From: Gillisia sp.
GTDB taxonomy: Bacteria > Bacteroidota > Bacteroidia > Flavobacteriales > Flavobacteriaceae
Direction: 5' to 3'
Length of the DNA: 37,727 nt
Assembly (NCBI GenBank): GCA_024635675.1
Contig: JAGXIJ010000116.1
Location: forward strand, 1-37,727
Part shown: piece after piece, positions 8,683-19,200 of the stretch
Numbering within the stretch: the stretch's first letter is position 1
How the letters are laid out: every line of letters starts with the position of its first letter
Notes under the pieces: generated by a model
What the model saw: the letters and a program-made list of their open reading frames with translations, nothing else
Told to the model about the DNA's origin: nothing
The model's database searches: none
Made by a program: the position numbers and the translations under genes

Positions 8683-9240
8683 ATGAAAACCAAACTAGTA
8701 TTTACAGTAATTCTAACGTCCTTTTTCTTTTTATACGGGTGTTCAGATAATGAGGACAATGGTCAAGAATCAGAATTGGTAACCCAAGATTTATCTTCAT
8801 CCAAGATTTCATCTGTATCCAAAGGTTCGTCAGTAACTTCCCAAGCTTTTCCGCAAGCAGAGCAAGAGGTCATAGAAACCTTAGAAGCCGTTACACAGAG
8901 TATTATAGACGGCGATTTGGATCTTCTCATCTCTTTTCATGCTTATGGGCCAAAGTTTACCGAATTCAAGAATGGAGAACCAAGAAATGGCGGTGAAGCA
9001 AATGAAGTTTATGAGCGATATCTTTTTGGTGAATTAGTAACCAAAGTAATAAAACTTGATGCCTTGGATTTGAAAGTTGCTGTCTATTATGGGAATGTAG
9101 CTAATGTTACCTTTCACTCAGATTTTCATTTAATGTTTGGAGATGATCTTGTTATTGTTAATAATCAAATAACCTTGTTATTTGTTAAGACAAAAGGTGA
9201 ATGGAAAATAGTTCACGAGCATCATTCTCCATTGAATTGA
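8683..9240 (+). CDS. SnoaL/NTF2-like (DUF4440-type) lipoprotein
   Basis: This 185-residue protein has a lipoprotein signal ending in FLYGC (Cys20 lipidated) and a Ser-rich linker to about residue 60. The remaining ~120 residues look like an NTF2-like fold: a helix EVIETLEAVTQSIIDGDLDLLISF, then strands such as LKVAVYYGNVANVTFHSDFHL and the typical ending FVKTKGEWKIVHEHHSPLN. This ending (W.I.H.H.S) is that of the SnoaL-like/DUF4440 group, whose members bind small hydrophobic molecules or act as small isomerases; no specific reaction can be assigned. It follows the methyltransferase by about 120 bases and precedes a strong terminator, so it may share a transcript with that gene. The linker contains DLSSSK, also seen in the DUF3494 lipoprotein linker. 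Confidence 0.72.
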   Translation: MKTKLVFTVILTSFFFLYGCSDNEDNGQESELVTQDLSSSKISSVSKGSSVTSQAFPQAEQEVIETLEAVTQSIIDGDLDLLISFHAYGPKFTEFKNGEPRNGGEANEVYERYLFGELVTKVIKLDALDLKVAVYYGNVANVTFHSDFHLMFGDDLVIVNNQITLLFVKTKGEWKIVHEHHSPLN

Positions 9241-9277
9241 ACGGCCGGAAATATAAATCGTTAGGACTGATTAAAAG

Positions 9278-9304
9278 CGGATGCATAAATGCATCCGTTT
9301 TTTT
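9278..9304 (+). terminator. Rho-independent terminator after the SnoaL-like lipoprotein
   Basis: CGGATGCA (9278-9285) pairs perfectly with TGCATCCG (9290-9297) around the four-base loop TAAA, followed by seven T. It closes the accessory stretch before queG. Confidence 0.9.
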
Positions 9305-9334
9305 ATATACTTTTAGTCAATCAATATAATTTCA

Positions 9335-10258
9335 TTGAAAGCAAAGACAGAATATACTCAACTCATAAAAGCCGAAGCCAAACGTCTCGGCTTTATGTCT
9401 TGCGGGATTTCCAAAGCCGAATTTTTAGAGCAGGAAGCTCCAAGATTGGAAAATTGGCTAAATCAGAATATGCATGGCGAAATGAGTTACATGGAAAATC
9501 ATTTCGACAAAAGGCTGGACCCTACAAAACTAGTAGATGGCTCCAAAAGCGTGATCTCTTTATTGCTTAATTATTATCCTTCAGAATTTCAAAATAACGA
9601 TTCTTACAAGATCAGTAAATATGCCTACGGCACCGATTATCATTTTGTAATTAAAGAGAAGCTCAAGCATTTATTACAATTTATACAAGATGAAATAGGT
9701 GCGGTAGATGGTCGCGCTTTTGTAGATTCGGCACCTGTGTTGGATAAAGCTTGGGCAGCCAAAAGCGGATTAGGCTGGATAGGGAAGAATTCCAATCTCT
9801 TAACCAAGCAAGTGGGTTCTTTCTATTTTATCGCAGAACTCATCGTAGACCTCGAATTGGAATATGATCTTCCGGTAACAGATCATTGTGGGAGTTGTAC
9901 GGCATGTATAGATGCTTGCCCAACTCAGGCTATAGTAGAACCCTATAAGGTAGACGGCAGTAAATGCATCTCCTACTTTACTATAGAATTAAAGAATGAA
10001 CTGCCAAACTCCTATAAAGGGCAATTTGATGATTGGATGTTCGGCTGTGATATATGTCAGGATGTTTGCCCTTGGAATAAATACTCAAAATCTCATAATG
10101 AACCACTATTCGACCCAAATCCACAAGTTTTGGATTATGACCGGAAAGATTGGGAAGAACTTACAAAAGAAACTTTTAATGAGATTTTTCGAAAATCGGC
10201 TGTAAAGAGAACCAACTTTGAAGGTTTAAAGAGGAATATTAAATTTTTGAAAGATTAA
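9335..10258 (+). CDS. queG: Epoxyqueuosine reductase QueG
   Basis: This cytoplasmic enzyme reduces epoxyqueuosine to queuosine in the wobble position of tRNA, using a cobalamin cofactor and two [4Fe-4S] clusters. The 307-residue length is normal. It shows the cobalamin-domain motif [20 protein letters not shown], with the likely catalytic Asp in VDSAP, and the double ferredoxin cluster [16 protein letters not shown] and [10 protein letters not shown]. The chosen start is TTG at 9335, since no ATG lies before conserved sequence and the residues KAEAKRLGF follow soon after, as in relatives. It begins 31 bases after the terminator of the previous gene, with maeB downstream. Confidence 0.93.
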   Translation: MKAKTEYTQLIKAEAKRLGFMSCGISKAEFLEQEAPRLENWLNQNMHGEMSYMENHFDKRLDPTKLVDGSKSVISLLLNYYPSEFQNNDSYKISKYAYGTDYHFVIKEKLKHLLQFIQDEIGAVDGRAFVDSAPVLDKAWAAKSGLGWIGKNSNLLTKQVGSFYFIAELIVDLELEYDLPVTDHCGSCTACIDACPTQAIVEPYKVDGSKCISYFTIELKNELPNSYKGQFDDWMFGCDICQDVCPWNKYSKSHNEPLFDPNPQVLDYDRKDWEELTKETFNEIFRKSAVKRTNFEGLKRNIKFLKD

Positions 10259-10283
10259 TTTTCTTCAAGCTAGGTACGAATGT

Positions 10284-10291
10284 TACATTTG
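10284..10291 (+). promoter_or_regulatory. Candidate -7 element for maeB
   Basis: TACATTTG fits TAnnTTTG and lies 25 bases before the ATG of maeB. No TTG at the right upstream distance was found, so only half of the promoter is supported. Confidence 0.5.
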
Positions 10292-10315
10292 TGTTTCCGC
10301 CGAAAATTTAATATT

Positions 10316-12607
10316 ATGAGTAAGGATAGCAAGAGAAGAGAGGCACTGGTTTATCATGCAAAGCCAAAACCGGGAAAAATAGAGGTTGTTCCGACCAAGA
10401 AATATGCAACGCAAAGAGATCTTTCTTTAGCATATTCTCCGGGTGTAGCTATTCCCTGTTTAGAAATAGAAAAAGATAAAGAAAACGCTTATAAATATAC
10501 TGCTAAAGGCAATTTGGTTGCCGTGATCTCTAATGGAACCGCGGTGCTAGGACTTGGTGACATCGGGCCGTTAGCATCAAAACCTGTGATGGAAGGAAAA
10601 GGTTTGCTTTTCAAGATTTTTGCTGATATAGATGTATTTGACATCGAAGTAGATACCAAAGATGTAGAATCCTTTATTCAAACAGTAAAAAATATAGCTC
10701 CCACTTTTGGCGGGATCAATCTGGAAGATATCAAGGCTCCGGAAGCGTTTGAAATTGAGCGTCGTTTAAAAGAAGAGCTTGATATTCCAGTAATGCACGA
10801 CGATCAGCATGGAACCGCAATTATATCGGCAGCGGCTCTCTTAAACGCCTTGGAAATAGCCAAAAAGAAGATTGAAAAAGTTAAAATAGTGATAAGCGGG
10901 GCAGGAGCTGCGGCCGTATCATGTACCAAACTATATAAAGCTTTCGGAGCAAAAGCTGAAAATATTGTGATGTTGGATAGCAAGGGAGTTATTCGAGCAG
11001 ATAGGCCTAATTTATCTGTTGAAAAACTTGAATTTGCTACCAAAAGAAAAATAGACACTCTTAAAGAGGCAATGAAAGATGCCGATGTCTTTGTAGGTCT
11101 TTCTATAGCCAATATTGTAGAGCCGGAAATGCTAAAAAGCATGGCTAAACGTCCAATTGTATTCGCCATGGCAAATCCAGATCCGGAAATCGAATATGAC
11201 CTTGCTGTATCTACACGTAAAGATCTTATAATGGCAACCGGTCGTAGTGACCATCCTAACCAGGTGAATAATGTACTAGGATTTCCATTCATTTTTAGAG
11301 GAGCTTTAGATGTTCGTGCTACCAAAATTAACGAAGCTATGAAAATGGCTGCTGTTAAAGCCTTGGCCGAAATGGCCAAAGAACCGGTGCCAGAGCAGGT
11401 AAATATTGCATATGGTGAGACAAAATTGAATTTTGGTCCGGAATATATCATCCCAAAACCTTTTGATCCTCGATTAATTGCACGCGTTCCACCGGCAGTA
11501 GCTAAAGCTGCAATGGAGAGTGGGGTAGCAAAGAATCCAATCTTGGATTGGGAAAAATATGAGGAGGAGCTGTTAAATAGAATGGGGAACGATAATAAAG
11601 TTTCCCGTTTGTTGATGAATCGCGCAAAAATGAACCCTAAGAAGGTGGTTTTTGCCGAAGCAGATCAGTTAGATGTTCTTAAAGCAGCACAGATCACTCA
11701 AGAAGAAGGAATTGCTATTCCAATTCTTTTGGGTAGAAAAGATGTGATTCTTGAATTGATGAATGAAATAGATTTTGATGAAGATCTTGTAACTATCATC
11801 GATCCAAAATCTGATGAGGAGAAAGTTCGTAGAGAAGGTTATGCAGATGTTTATTGGAAAACGCGTTATAGAAATGGGGTTACCAAATACGATGCACAAA
11901 ATTTAATGCGCGAGCGAAATTATTTTGCAGCGATGATGGTGAATGAAGGAGATGCTGATGCACTTTTATCCGGATATTCCAGAGCGTATCCTACAGTTGT
12001 AAAACCAATGTTAGAACTAATTGGAATGGCAAAAGGAGTAGATAGAATTGCAGCGACTAACTTAATGAATACTTCCAGAGGACCACTTTTTATAAGTGAC
12101 ACCTCAATAAATATTGATCCTTCTGCTACAGATCTTGCGAAAATAGCAATGATGACAGCTAAAACCGTAAAATTATTCGGGATGGAACCGGTTATAGCTA
12201 TGATCTCCTATGCCAATTTTGGATCCTCTAAAAATGAGCGAGCCAGAAAAGTAAAACAAGCAGTATCGATATTGCATAGATCCAATCCGGAACTTATAGT
12301 AGATGGAGAGATACAAACAGATTTTGCTTTAAATAAGGAGATGCTTCAAAGTAAATTTCCCTTTTCTAAATTGGTGGGAAAGAAAGTGAATACTTTGATA
12401 TATCCTAATTTGGAATCGGCAAATGGTACCTACAAACTTTTAAAGGAAATGAATAACGCCGACTCTATTGGTCCAATTATGATGGGGATGAATAAACCCG
12501 TTCACATTTTACAGCTTGGAGCAAGTGTAGAGGAGATAGTGAATATGGCAGCCGTTGCGGTTGTGGATGCCCAAGAAAAAGAAAAAAAAAGTAAAATGGC
12601 AAAATAG
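10316..12607 (+). CDS. maeB: NADP-dependent malic enzyme (MaeB-type, with phosphotransacetylase-like domain)
   Basis: The enzyme decarboxylates malate to pyruvate and makes NADPH. The 763-residue protein has a malic enzyme half (about 1-430) with SLAYSPGVA near the N-terminus, the metal-site region HDDQHGTAI, and a Rossmann loop [12 protein letters not shown] phosphotransacetylase-like C-terminal half (about 440-763) follows, with [16 protein letters not shown] and later [11 protein letters not shown]. In this family the C-terminal half usually serves in regulation and oligomerisation rather than acetyl transfer. The ATG at 10316 was chosen because the 12 extra codons upstream overlap the promoter element and are not conserved-looking. 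It ends 77 bases before ruvA. Confidence 0.93.
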   Translation: MSKDSKRREALVYHAKPKPGKIEVVPTKKYATQRDLSLAYSPGVAIPCLEIEKDKENAYKYTAKGNLVAVISNGTAVLGLGDIGPLASKPVMEGKGLLFKIFADIDVFDIEVDTKDVESFIQTVKNIAPTFGGINLEDIKAPEAFEIERRLKEELDIPVMHDDQHGTAIISAAALLNALEIAKKKIEKVKIVISGAGAAAVSCTKLYKAFGAKAENIVMLDSKGVIRADRPNLSVEKLEFATKRKIDTLKEAMKDADVFVGLSIANIVEPEMLKSMAKRPIVFAMANPDPEIEYDLAVSTRKDLIMATGRSDHPNQVNNVLGFPFIFRGALDVRATKINEAMKMAAVKALAEMAKEPVPEQVNIAYGETKLNFGPEYIIPKPFDPRLIARVPPAVAKAAMESGVAKNPILDWEKYEEELLNRMGNDNKVSRLLMNRAKMNPKKVVFAEADQLDVLKAAQITQEEGIAIPILLGRKDVILELMNEIDFDEDLVTIIDPKSDEEKVRREGYADVYWKTRYRNGVTKYDAQNLMRERNYFAAMMVNEGDADALLSGYSRAYPTVVKPMLELIGMAKGVDRIAATNLMNTSRGPLFISDTSINIDPSATDLAKIAMMTAKTVKLFGMEPVIAMISYANFGSSKNERARKVKQAVSILHRSNPELIVDGEIQTDFALNKEMLQSKFPFSKLVGKKVNTLIYPNLESANGTYKLLKEMNNADSIGPIMMGMNKPVHILQLGASVEEIVNMAAVAVVDAQEKEKKSKMAK

Positions 12608-12632
12608 CAGTGTTTTCAGGTCTTTTAAAGAC

Positions 12633-12662
12633 TTGGAGCTCTGTATTATTTTAGTACATTTG
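12633..12662 (+). promoter_or_regulatory. Promoter for ruvA-sprA
   Basis: TTG (12633-12635), 19 bases, then TACATTTG (12655-12662) is a near-perfect Bacteroidota promoter. The expected start of transcription is a few bases downstream, leaving a leader of about 15 bases before the ruvA ATG. Confidence 0.72.
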
Positions 12663-12684
12663 GATATTAACATTCGAAAATTAC

Positions 12685-13272
12685 ATGATTCATCACCTTA
12701 AAGGGCAGTTAATAGAGAAAAATCCAACGTATGTTGTAGTAGACTGCAATGGCGTAGGATATTTTTTACACATTTCTTTACACACTTTTGCGTTGCTTAG
12801 AAATGCTTCAGAAGCCATAAGCATATTCACACATTTACAGGTAAAAGAAGACTCTCACACCTTATTTGGTTTTATGGAGAAATCTGAAAGGGAACTTTTT
12901 AGATTATTGATCTCGGTGTCTGGAATTGGGGCAAGTACGGCTCGTACGATGTTGTCTTCCTTAGATCCTAAACAAATTATGGATGCAATAGCATCCGGAG
13001 ATGCGGCGACTGTGCAAAGTATTAAAGGGATTGGAGTAAAAACCGCACAACGTGTAATTTTAGACTTAAAGGATAAGGTTTTAAAAGTCTTTGGGGAAGG
13101 GGAAGTTTTTATCTCACAAAGCAATACAAACAAGGAAGAAGCGTTATCTGCTTTAGAGACTTTAGGTTTTGCGAGAAAACCAGCCGAAAAGGTGGTAGAC
13201 CGCATTATGAAAGATTCTACAGAGGACCCTTCCGTAGAAGCAATAATAAAATTGGCATTAAAGAATTTATAA
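12685..13272 (+). CDS. ruvA: Holliday junction branch migration protein RuvA
   Basis: RuvA binds four-way DNA junctions as a tetramer and loads the RuvB motor. The 195-residue protein has the N-terminal OB fold (MIHHLKGQLIEKNPTYVVVD, GVGYFLHIS), then the tandem helix-hairpin-helix motifs VSGIGASTA and IKGIGVKTAQRVI. A short C-terminal domain ends in ETLGFARKPAEKVV, which is the part that contacts RuvB. Length and order are ordinary. It shares a promoter with sprA, which begins 17 bases after its stop; the pairing of ruvA with sprA is common in Flavobacteriaceae. Confidence 0.96.
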   Translation: MIHHLKGQLIEKNPTYVVVDCNGVGYFLHISLHTFALLRNASEAISIFTHLQVKEDSHTLFGFMEKSERELFRLLISVSGIGASTARTMLSSLDPKQIMDAIASGDAATVQSIKGIGVKTAQRVILDLKDKVLKVFGEGEVFISQSNTNKEEALSALETLGFARKPAEKVVDRIMKDSTEDPSVEAIIKLALKNL

Positions 13273-13289
13273 TTTCATACTAACTAATC

Positions 13290-16200
13290 TTGAGGAATAA
13301 TTACTTGAAACTGCAACTAATATCTCTATTTGGGATTTTCTGGTTATTTGTCTCTTCACCAAGTTTATATGCGCAAGACACACCTGTAGCACAGGATTCT
13401 ACCCATACGGGTTATGCAACCGGTACGTTGTCTTTGCCAAACCCTGCCAGTATTGTGGCTGGTTATGAATATGATCCTATTCTAAATAGGTACATATACA
13501 CAGAAAAATTGGGGTCTTACAATTTATCTATACCCTTAATTCTTACTCCAGACGAATATCAGGAATTGGTAATTCAAGAGGAGATCCGTAATTATTTTAA
13601 GGAGAAGAATAATGCAATTTCAGAAAACAGAGAAGGAGATCCTGAAGCCCAACAAGATCTTTTGCCAAGTTATTATGTGAATTCCGGTTTTTTTGAAAGT
13701 GTTTTTGGAGGAAAGGAAATAGAAGTGGTGCCTCAAGGTAGTGTTGCTATGGATCTGGGATTGCTGTACACCAAGCAAGATAATCCCGCATTTTCGCCAA
13801 GGAATAGAAGTAATCTTACCTTCGATTTCGATCAAAGGATCCAGCTTAGCTTACTTGGAAATGTTGGAACAAAATTAAAGGTGATCGCTAATTATGATAC
13901 CGAATCTACTTTCGATTTTCAAAATCAGTTGAAGTTGGAATATACTCCCAACGAGGATGATATTGTGCAAAAGATTGAAATTGGGAATGTAAATATGCCA
14001 CTTAATAGTGCTTTAATTCAAGGAGCGCAGAGCTTATTCGGATTTAAAACCGAATTGCAATTTGGAAAAACCAGAGTTACCGGTGTTTTTTCTGAACAAA
14101 AATCGGAGCGTAGAACAGTAAATGTTGAAGGTGGTGCCACGGTTGAAGAATTTGAGAAATTCGCAATAGATTACGATCAGGACAGGCACTTTTTCTTAGC
14201 TCATTACTTTAGAGATAACTACAACGAAGCGCTTAAAAATTATCCTTTTATTAATAGTAATATTCAAATTCAAAGGATTCAGGTTTGGGTGACAAACCGA
14301 ACTAATAATATTCAGAATTTAAATGATGCCCGAAATATTGTTGCTATCCAGGATCTTGGAGAAACAAATATCCCCGGGAACATCGGATTAAACAATCCTC
14401 CAGGCGGGTTTTTTAACAGACCACCCGGAACCTTTCCTAATAACACAAACAACGATTTTAACCCATTTGGAATAACGGGACCAGGAGAGTCTATTTTAAC
14501 TTCCGCGATCAGGGATATTTCAACAGTACAGAGTGGTTTTGGTGGCGTTACTGTTTCTGAAGGTGAGGATTATGCAAAGCTTGAAAATGCCAGACAACTT
14601 AAGCCTAATGAATTTACTTATGACCAAAAACTTGGGTATATAAGCCTTAATCAAAGACTGAGTAACGATGAGGTTTTAGGGGTTTCTTTTCAATATACGG
14701 TTGGTGGGCAAGTGTATCAGGTTGGAGAATTTGCCAACGATGGGGTAGATGCAAATACCCAAGCTAGTGCAGATGGTGCGAGAATTAATCAGAATTTGGT
14801 GGTTAAATTATTAAAAAGTACTGTTACCAATGTTAGTGAGCCTGTGTGGGACCTTATGATGAAAAACATCTATGCCTTGGGTGCCTATCAATTAGAGCCA
14901 AATGACTTCAGACTGAATATTTTATATACAGATCCGCAGCCACAAAATTATTTGTCTCCGGCACAAGGATCTGCAGTACCATTACCCGAGGATGTTGCAG
15001 AAACTACACTATTGCGGGTATTTAATTTAGATAAATTAAATACGAACAATGATCCGGTGAACGGAGGAGATGGATTCTTTGATTATGTGCCCGGTATTAC
15101 AATTAATCCACAAAACGGGCTGGTAATTTTCACCACGGTAGAACCATTTGGAGAATACTTGTTTGATAAACTCGACAATACTCCTAACGGTGGAGGTGAG
15201 GATTATACTTTGCCGCAAACTTATAACGATAATCAACGAGAGTATGTCTTTAGATCATTATATCGTACTACTAAGATCCAGGCAGAACAAGAAGATGCCG
15301 ATAAGAATAAATTTCAGTTAAAAGGGAGGTATAAATCATCTCAGGTAGATGGAATTCCGGTTGGTTTCAATTTACCGCAAGGCTCGGTGACCGTTACTGC
15401 CGGGGGAAGAGTTTTACAAGAAGGAGTAGATTATGTTGTGAATTATCAGTTGGGGAGAGTGCAAATTATAGACGACGCATTATTGGCTTCCGATATTCCA
15501 ATTCAGGTTTCTACAGAAAACAATGCCTTATTCGGACAGCAATCAAAAAGGTTTACAGGAATTAATATTGAACACCAGTTCAATGATAAATTACTTGTAG
15601 GAGGAACATTTTTAAATTTAAAAGAACGTCCGTTAACCCAAAAAGCAAATTACAGTTACGAGCCGGTTAACAATTCTATTTATGGTTTAAATGCTAATTA
15701 TAGTACAGAAGTGCCATTTTTAACCAGATTGGTAAATAAGTTGCCAAATATAGATACAGATGTTCCTTCTAATTTCTCTATTCGTGGAGAATTTGCCTAT
15801 TTGCAGCCGGGAGCACCACAAGTAAATGCATTCGATCAAAAAGCAACAACCTATATAGACGATTTTGAGGCCTCGCAAACATCCATCTCTATTAATAATC
15901 CATTGAGTTGGGAGCTATCCAGTGTGCCATTGGATTTTGGTGGAGAGTTAGGAAATGGGGATCTGGCATCTGGCTATAAAAGGGCTAATTTGTCATGGTA
16001 TACGGTAGATCCAATATTCTATAGTAGTAGGAGACCGTCAGGAATTACTGATGCCGACCTTTCCGGTTTCGCAACGAGAAGAGTTTTTCTAAATGAAATA
16101 TTCCCAAATACAGATGTGATCCAGGGACAACCACAGGTGATCTATACACTGGACCTTACGTTTTCTCCATCTGTTCGTGGACCCTACAATTTTAATCCTG

Positions 16201-19200
16201 CAGCAGCAGGAGGGAATACATTAGCTAACCCAAAAGAGAATTTTGCAGGTATTTCCAGAGCAATTACCTCTACCAATTTTGAGCAATCCAATGTGGAATT
16301 TATAGAATTCTGGATGATGGATCCTTTTATTTATGCTGAAAATGCCGGGAATACAGGAGGAACTATCAGTTTTAACTTGGGAAATATTTCTGAAGATGTA
16401 CTTAAAGACGGAAGAAAGCAATACGAAAACGGACTTCCAAAGGATGGTGGGACTCAAAATACAGTTAGCTCTGTATTTGGAAAAGTTCCTGCAGATCAAT
16501 CTTTAATATATGCATTCGATTCCCAAGGTCAGGAACGTATTAATCAGGATACAGGTTTTGATGGTTTAGGTGATGCTGAAGAAGCTTTAAAATTTACTGC
16601 TTTTGGAAATTTACCCGATCCATCTGCAGATAATTACGAATACTTTTTGAATAGAACCGGAAGTATTGTAGATCGTTATAGGAGTTATAATGGAATCCAA
16701 GGGAATTCCCCAACAGAATTAAGTGATACCAATAGAGGAAATACCACTTTGCCAACAACAGAGGATCTTAACAGGGATAACACAATGAATACTATTAATA
16801 GTTATTTCCAATACGATGTAAAGATCTTTCCTGGAATGAATGCTACCAATAGCCCTTACATTGCAGATGTGCGGGAATTGGATGCTCCTTTACCAAATGG
16901 GCAGGATATCCCGGTGAGATGGATCCAGTTTAAAGTGCCAATTTTTGAGCCAACCGAAACCAAAGGAGGTATCGCCGATTTTAGATCGATACGTTTTATG
17001 AGACTTTTTCTGTCCGACTTTGCACAAGAAACTGTTTTAAGATTTGGGACTATGGATCTGGTGCGGGGAGATTATAGAAGATACAATCAGAGTTTAGATC
17101 CTGATACGCCAGGGCAGCCTATAGAATCAGGGACTCTATTCGAGGTTTCTGCGGTGAATATAGAAGAAAATGAAAATCGAGAGCCAGTACCTTATGTGTT
17201 GCCTCCGGGAGTGAACCGCGAGGAGTTGTTTAATAACAACACCAATATTCGCCAAAATGAACAATCGCTATCTATTAGAACTTGTGATCTAGAACCACAG
17301 GATGCTCGTGCTGTATATAAGAATTTTCAAGTAGACATGCGACAGTATAAGAATTTGGAAATGTTTTTACATGCCGAATCTTTTGTGAATGAAGTTGCTT
17401 TAAAAGATGGACAGTTAGTAGCATTTGTGAGAATTGGAACCGATTTCACCGATAACTATTACCAAATTGAAGTTCCTCTTACCGCTACCTTACCGGGAGC
17501 AACCAGTGCAGATGAGATATGGCCAGCCGCCAACAGACTTTTATTACGGCTAGATCTATTACAACAGGTAAAAACCAAAGTTTTAGGTGATCCATCTTTA
17601 ATACCATCCCAATTAAATTATTTCAATGAAGATTTAGATCTTGTAGATTCTAATGAGCCATACGAGGTAGGGCAACTGAGGATTGGAGTAAAAGGAAATC
17701 CGAGTTTTGGAAATGTAAGATTATTAATGCTGGGTGTTAAGAATGGAAGCCCAGAAAATTCAGCATCCGATATTTGCGGGGAAGTATGGTTTAACGAATT
17801 GCGATTGTCCGATCTGGATAATCAAGGAGGTTGGGCAGCCATTGTGAATATGGATACCAATATCGCCGATTTTGCTACCATATCTGCAACAGGTAGGAAA
17901 AGCACTATAGGATTTGGCGCCTTGGAAGAAGGTCCCAATCAGAGAAGTAGGGAAGATCTTCAGCAGTATGATGTGGTAACAAATGTGAATGTGGGTCAAT
18001 TATTACCTCAAAAATGGGGAGTGAAAATTCCTTTTAATTATAGTAGAGGAGAAGAGTTGATCACTCCTAAATACGATCAGGAGTTTTTAGATTTGGAGCT
18101 GCAAACGAGATTAGATGAGATCACAGATCCACTGGAAAGAGGTCGAGTTAAAGAACAATCTGAAGCTTACACCAAAAGGCAAAGTGTGAATGTTATTGGT
18201 TTGCGTAAGGAACGAGTAGGGGATAGTAAACCTATGCCTTATGATGTCGAGAATTTCGCATTTTCTACTTCCTACAATCAAATAGATCATCGAGATTTTG
18301 AAATTGAAGATGCCTTGAGCCAAAATGTTCGTGTTGGAGCAACTTACGATTACGGATTTGCACCTTTAACTTTGGAGCCGTTCAAAAATATAACCGCTTT
18401 AGATAGTAGTGATTATTATTCATTAGTGAAAGATTTCAATGTGAATTTGTTACCAACTAATATTTCCTTAGGATCTAATATTTTTAGACAATATAACGAG
18501 CAAAAATTCAGGGAGTTGACCATTAATGAGGGTGATATTGGTATCCCGACATTATACCAACGAAATTTTATGTTCGATTGGCAATATCGTGTGAATTATA
18601 ATTTAACAAAGTCTCTACAATTCAGTTTTAATGCTACCAACAATAGATTGGTTAGAAATTACTTTACTGAAGATAATTTTGTGGACAACAGCATTGGTAT
18701 TTGGGACAACTTTTTTGAGATAGGAACTCCTAATCAGCATTTCCAATCCTTACAAGTAAATTATGAATTACCATTTGCTAAGATCCCAGTCTTAGAATTC
18801 ATAAAAACTACCTACTCCTATACCGGAGATTTTCAATGGCAGAGAGGGTCTCAGATCTTCGCGCAATTAGAGGATATTCCAGACTTAGGAAATTCTGTAC
18901 AGAATTCCAGCATTCATCAAATCAATGCAAATTTGGATATGCAAGGTTTATATAAGTATTTAGGTCTTGTGCCTAAAAAGTCTTCGGCTAATTCTATTAA
19001 AGCTAGAAGTGCTGCAGTGCCTACATCTCCTGGTGCCACAAAGGAAGAGGAGAAAGCAAATCAACCTAAATCTGATAAAGCATATAATACTGTGCTAGGA
19101 TTGGTTACTGCCATAAAGAGGGTGCAATTAACATACAGAGAAAATAGAGGGATCTTTTTGCCGGGTTATACTCCGAGTATAGGATTTTGGGGGACCTTAA

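Noticed and set aside
625-8850. Shared DLSSSK in the linkers of the two lipoproteins (DUF3494 and SnoaL-like)
   Set aside because: Six residues in Ser-rich linkers easily arise by chance; nothing else in the two proteins is alike.
9289-9570. Plus-strand open frame of 93 codons overlapping the queG start
   Set aside because: It is out of frame with queG, begins inside the terminator, and its product has a random look.
10804-11451. Long minus-strand open frame (215 codons) inside maeB
   Set aside because: It lies fully within a well-supported gene; its translation shows no domain and mirrors maeB codon structure. It is a shadow frame.
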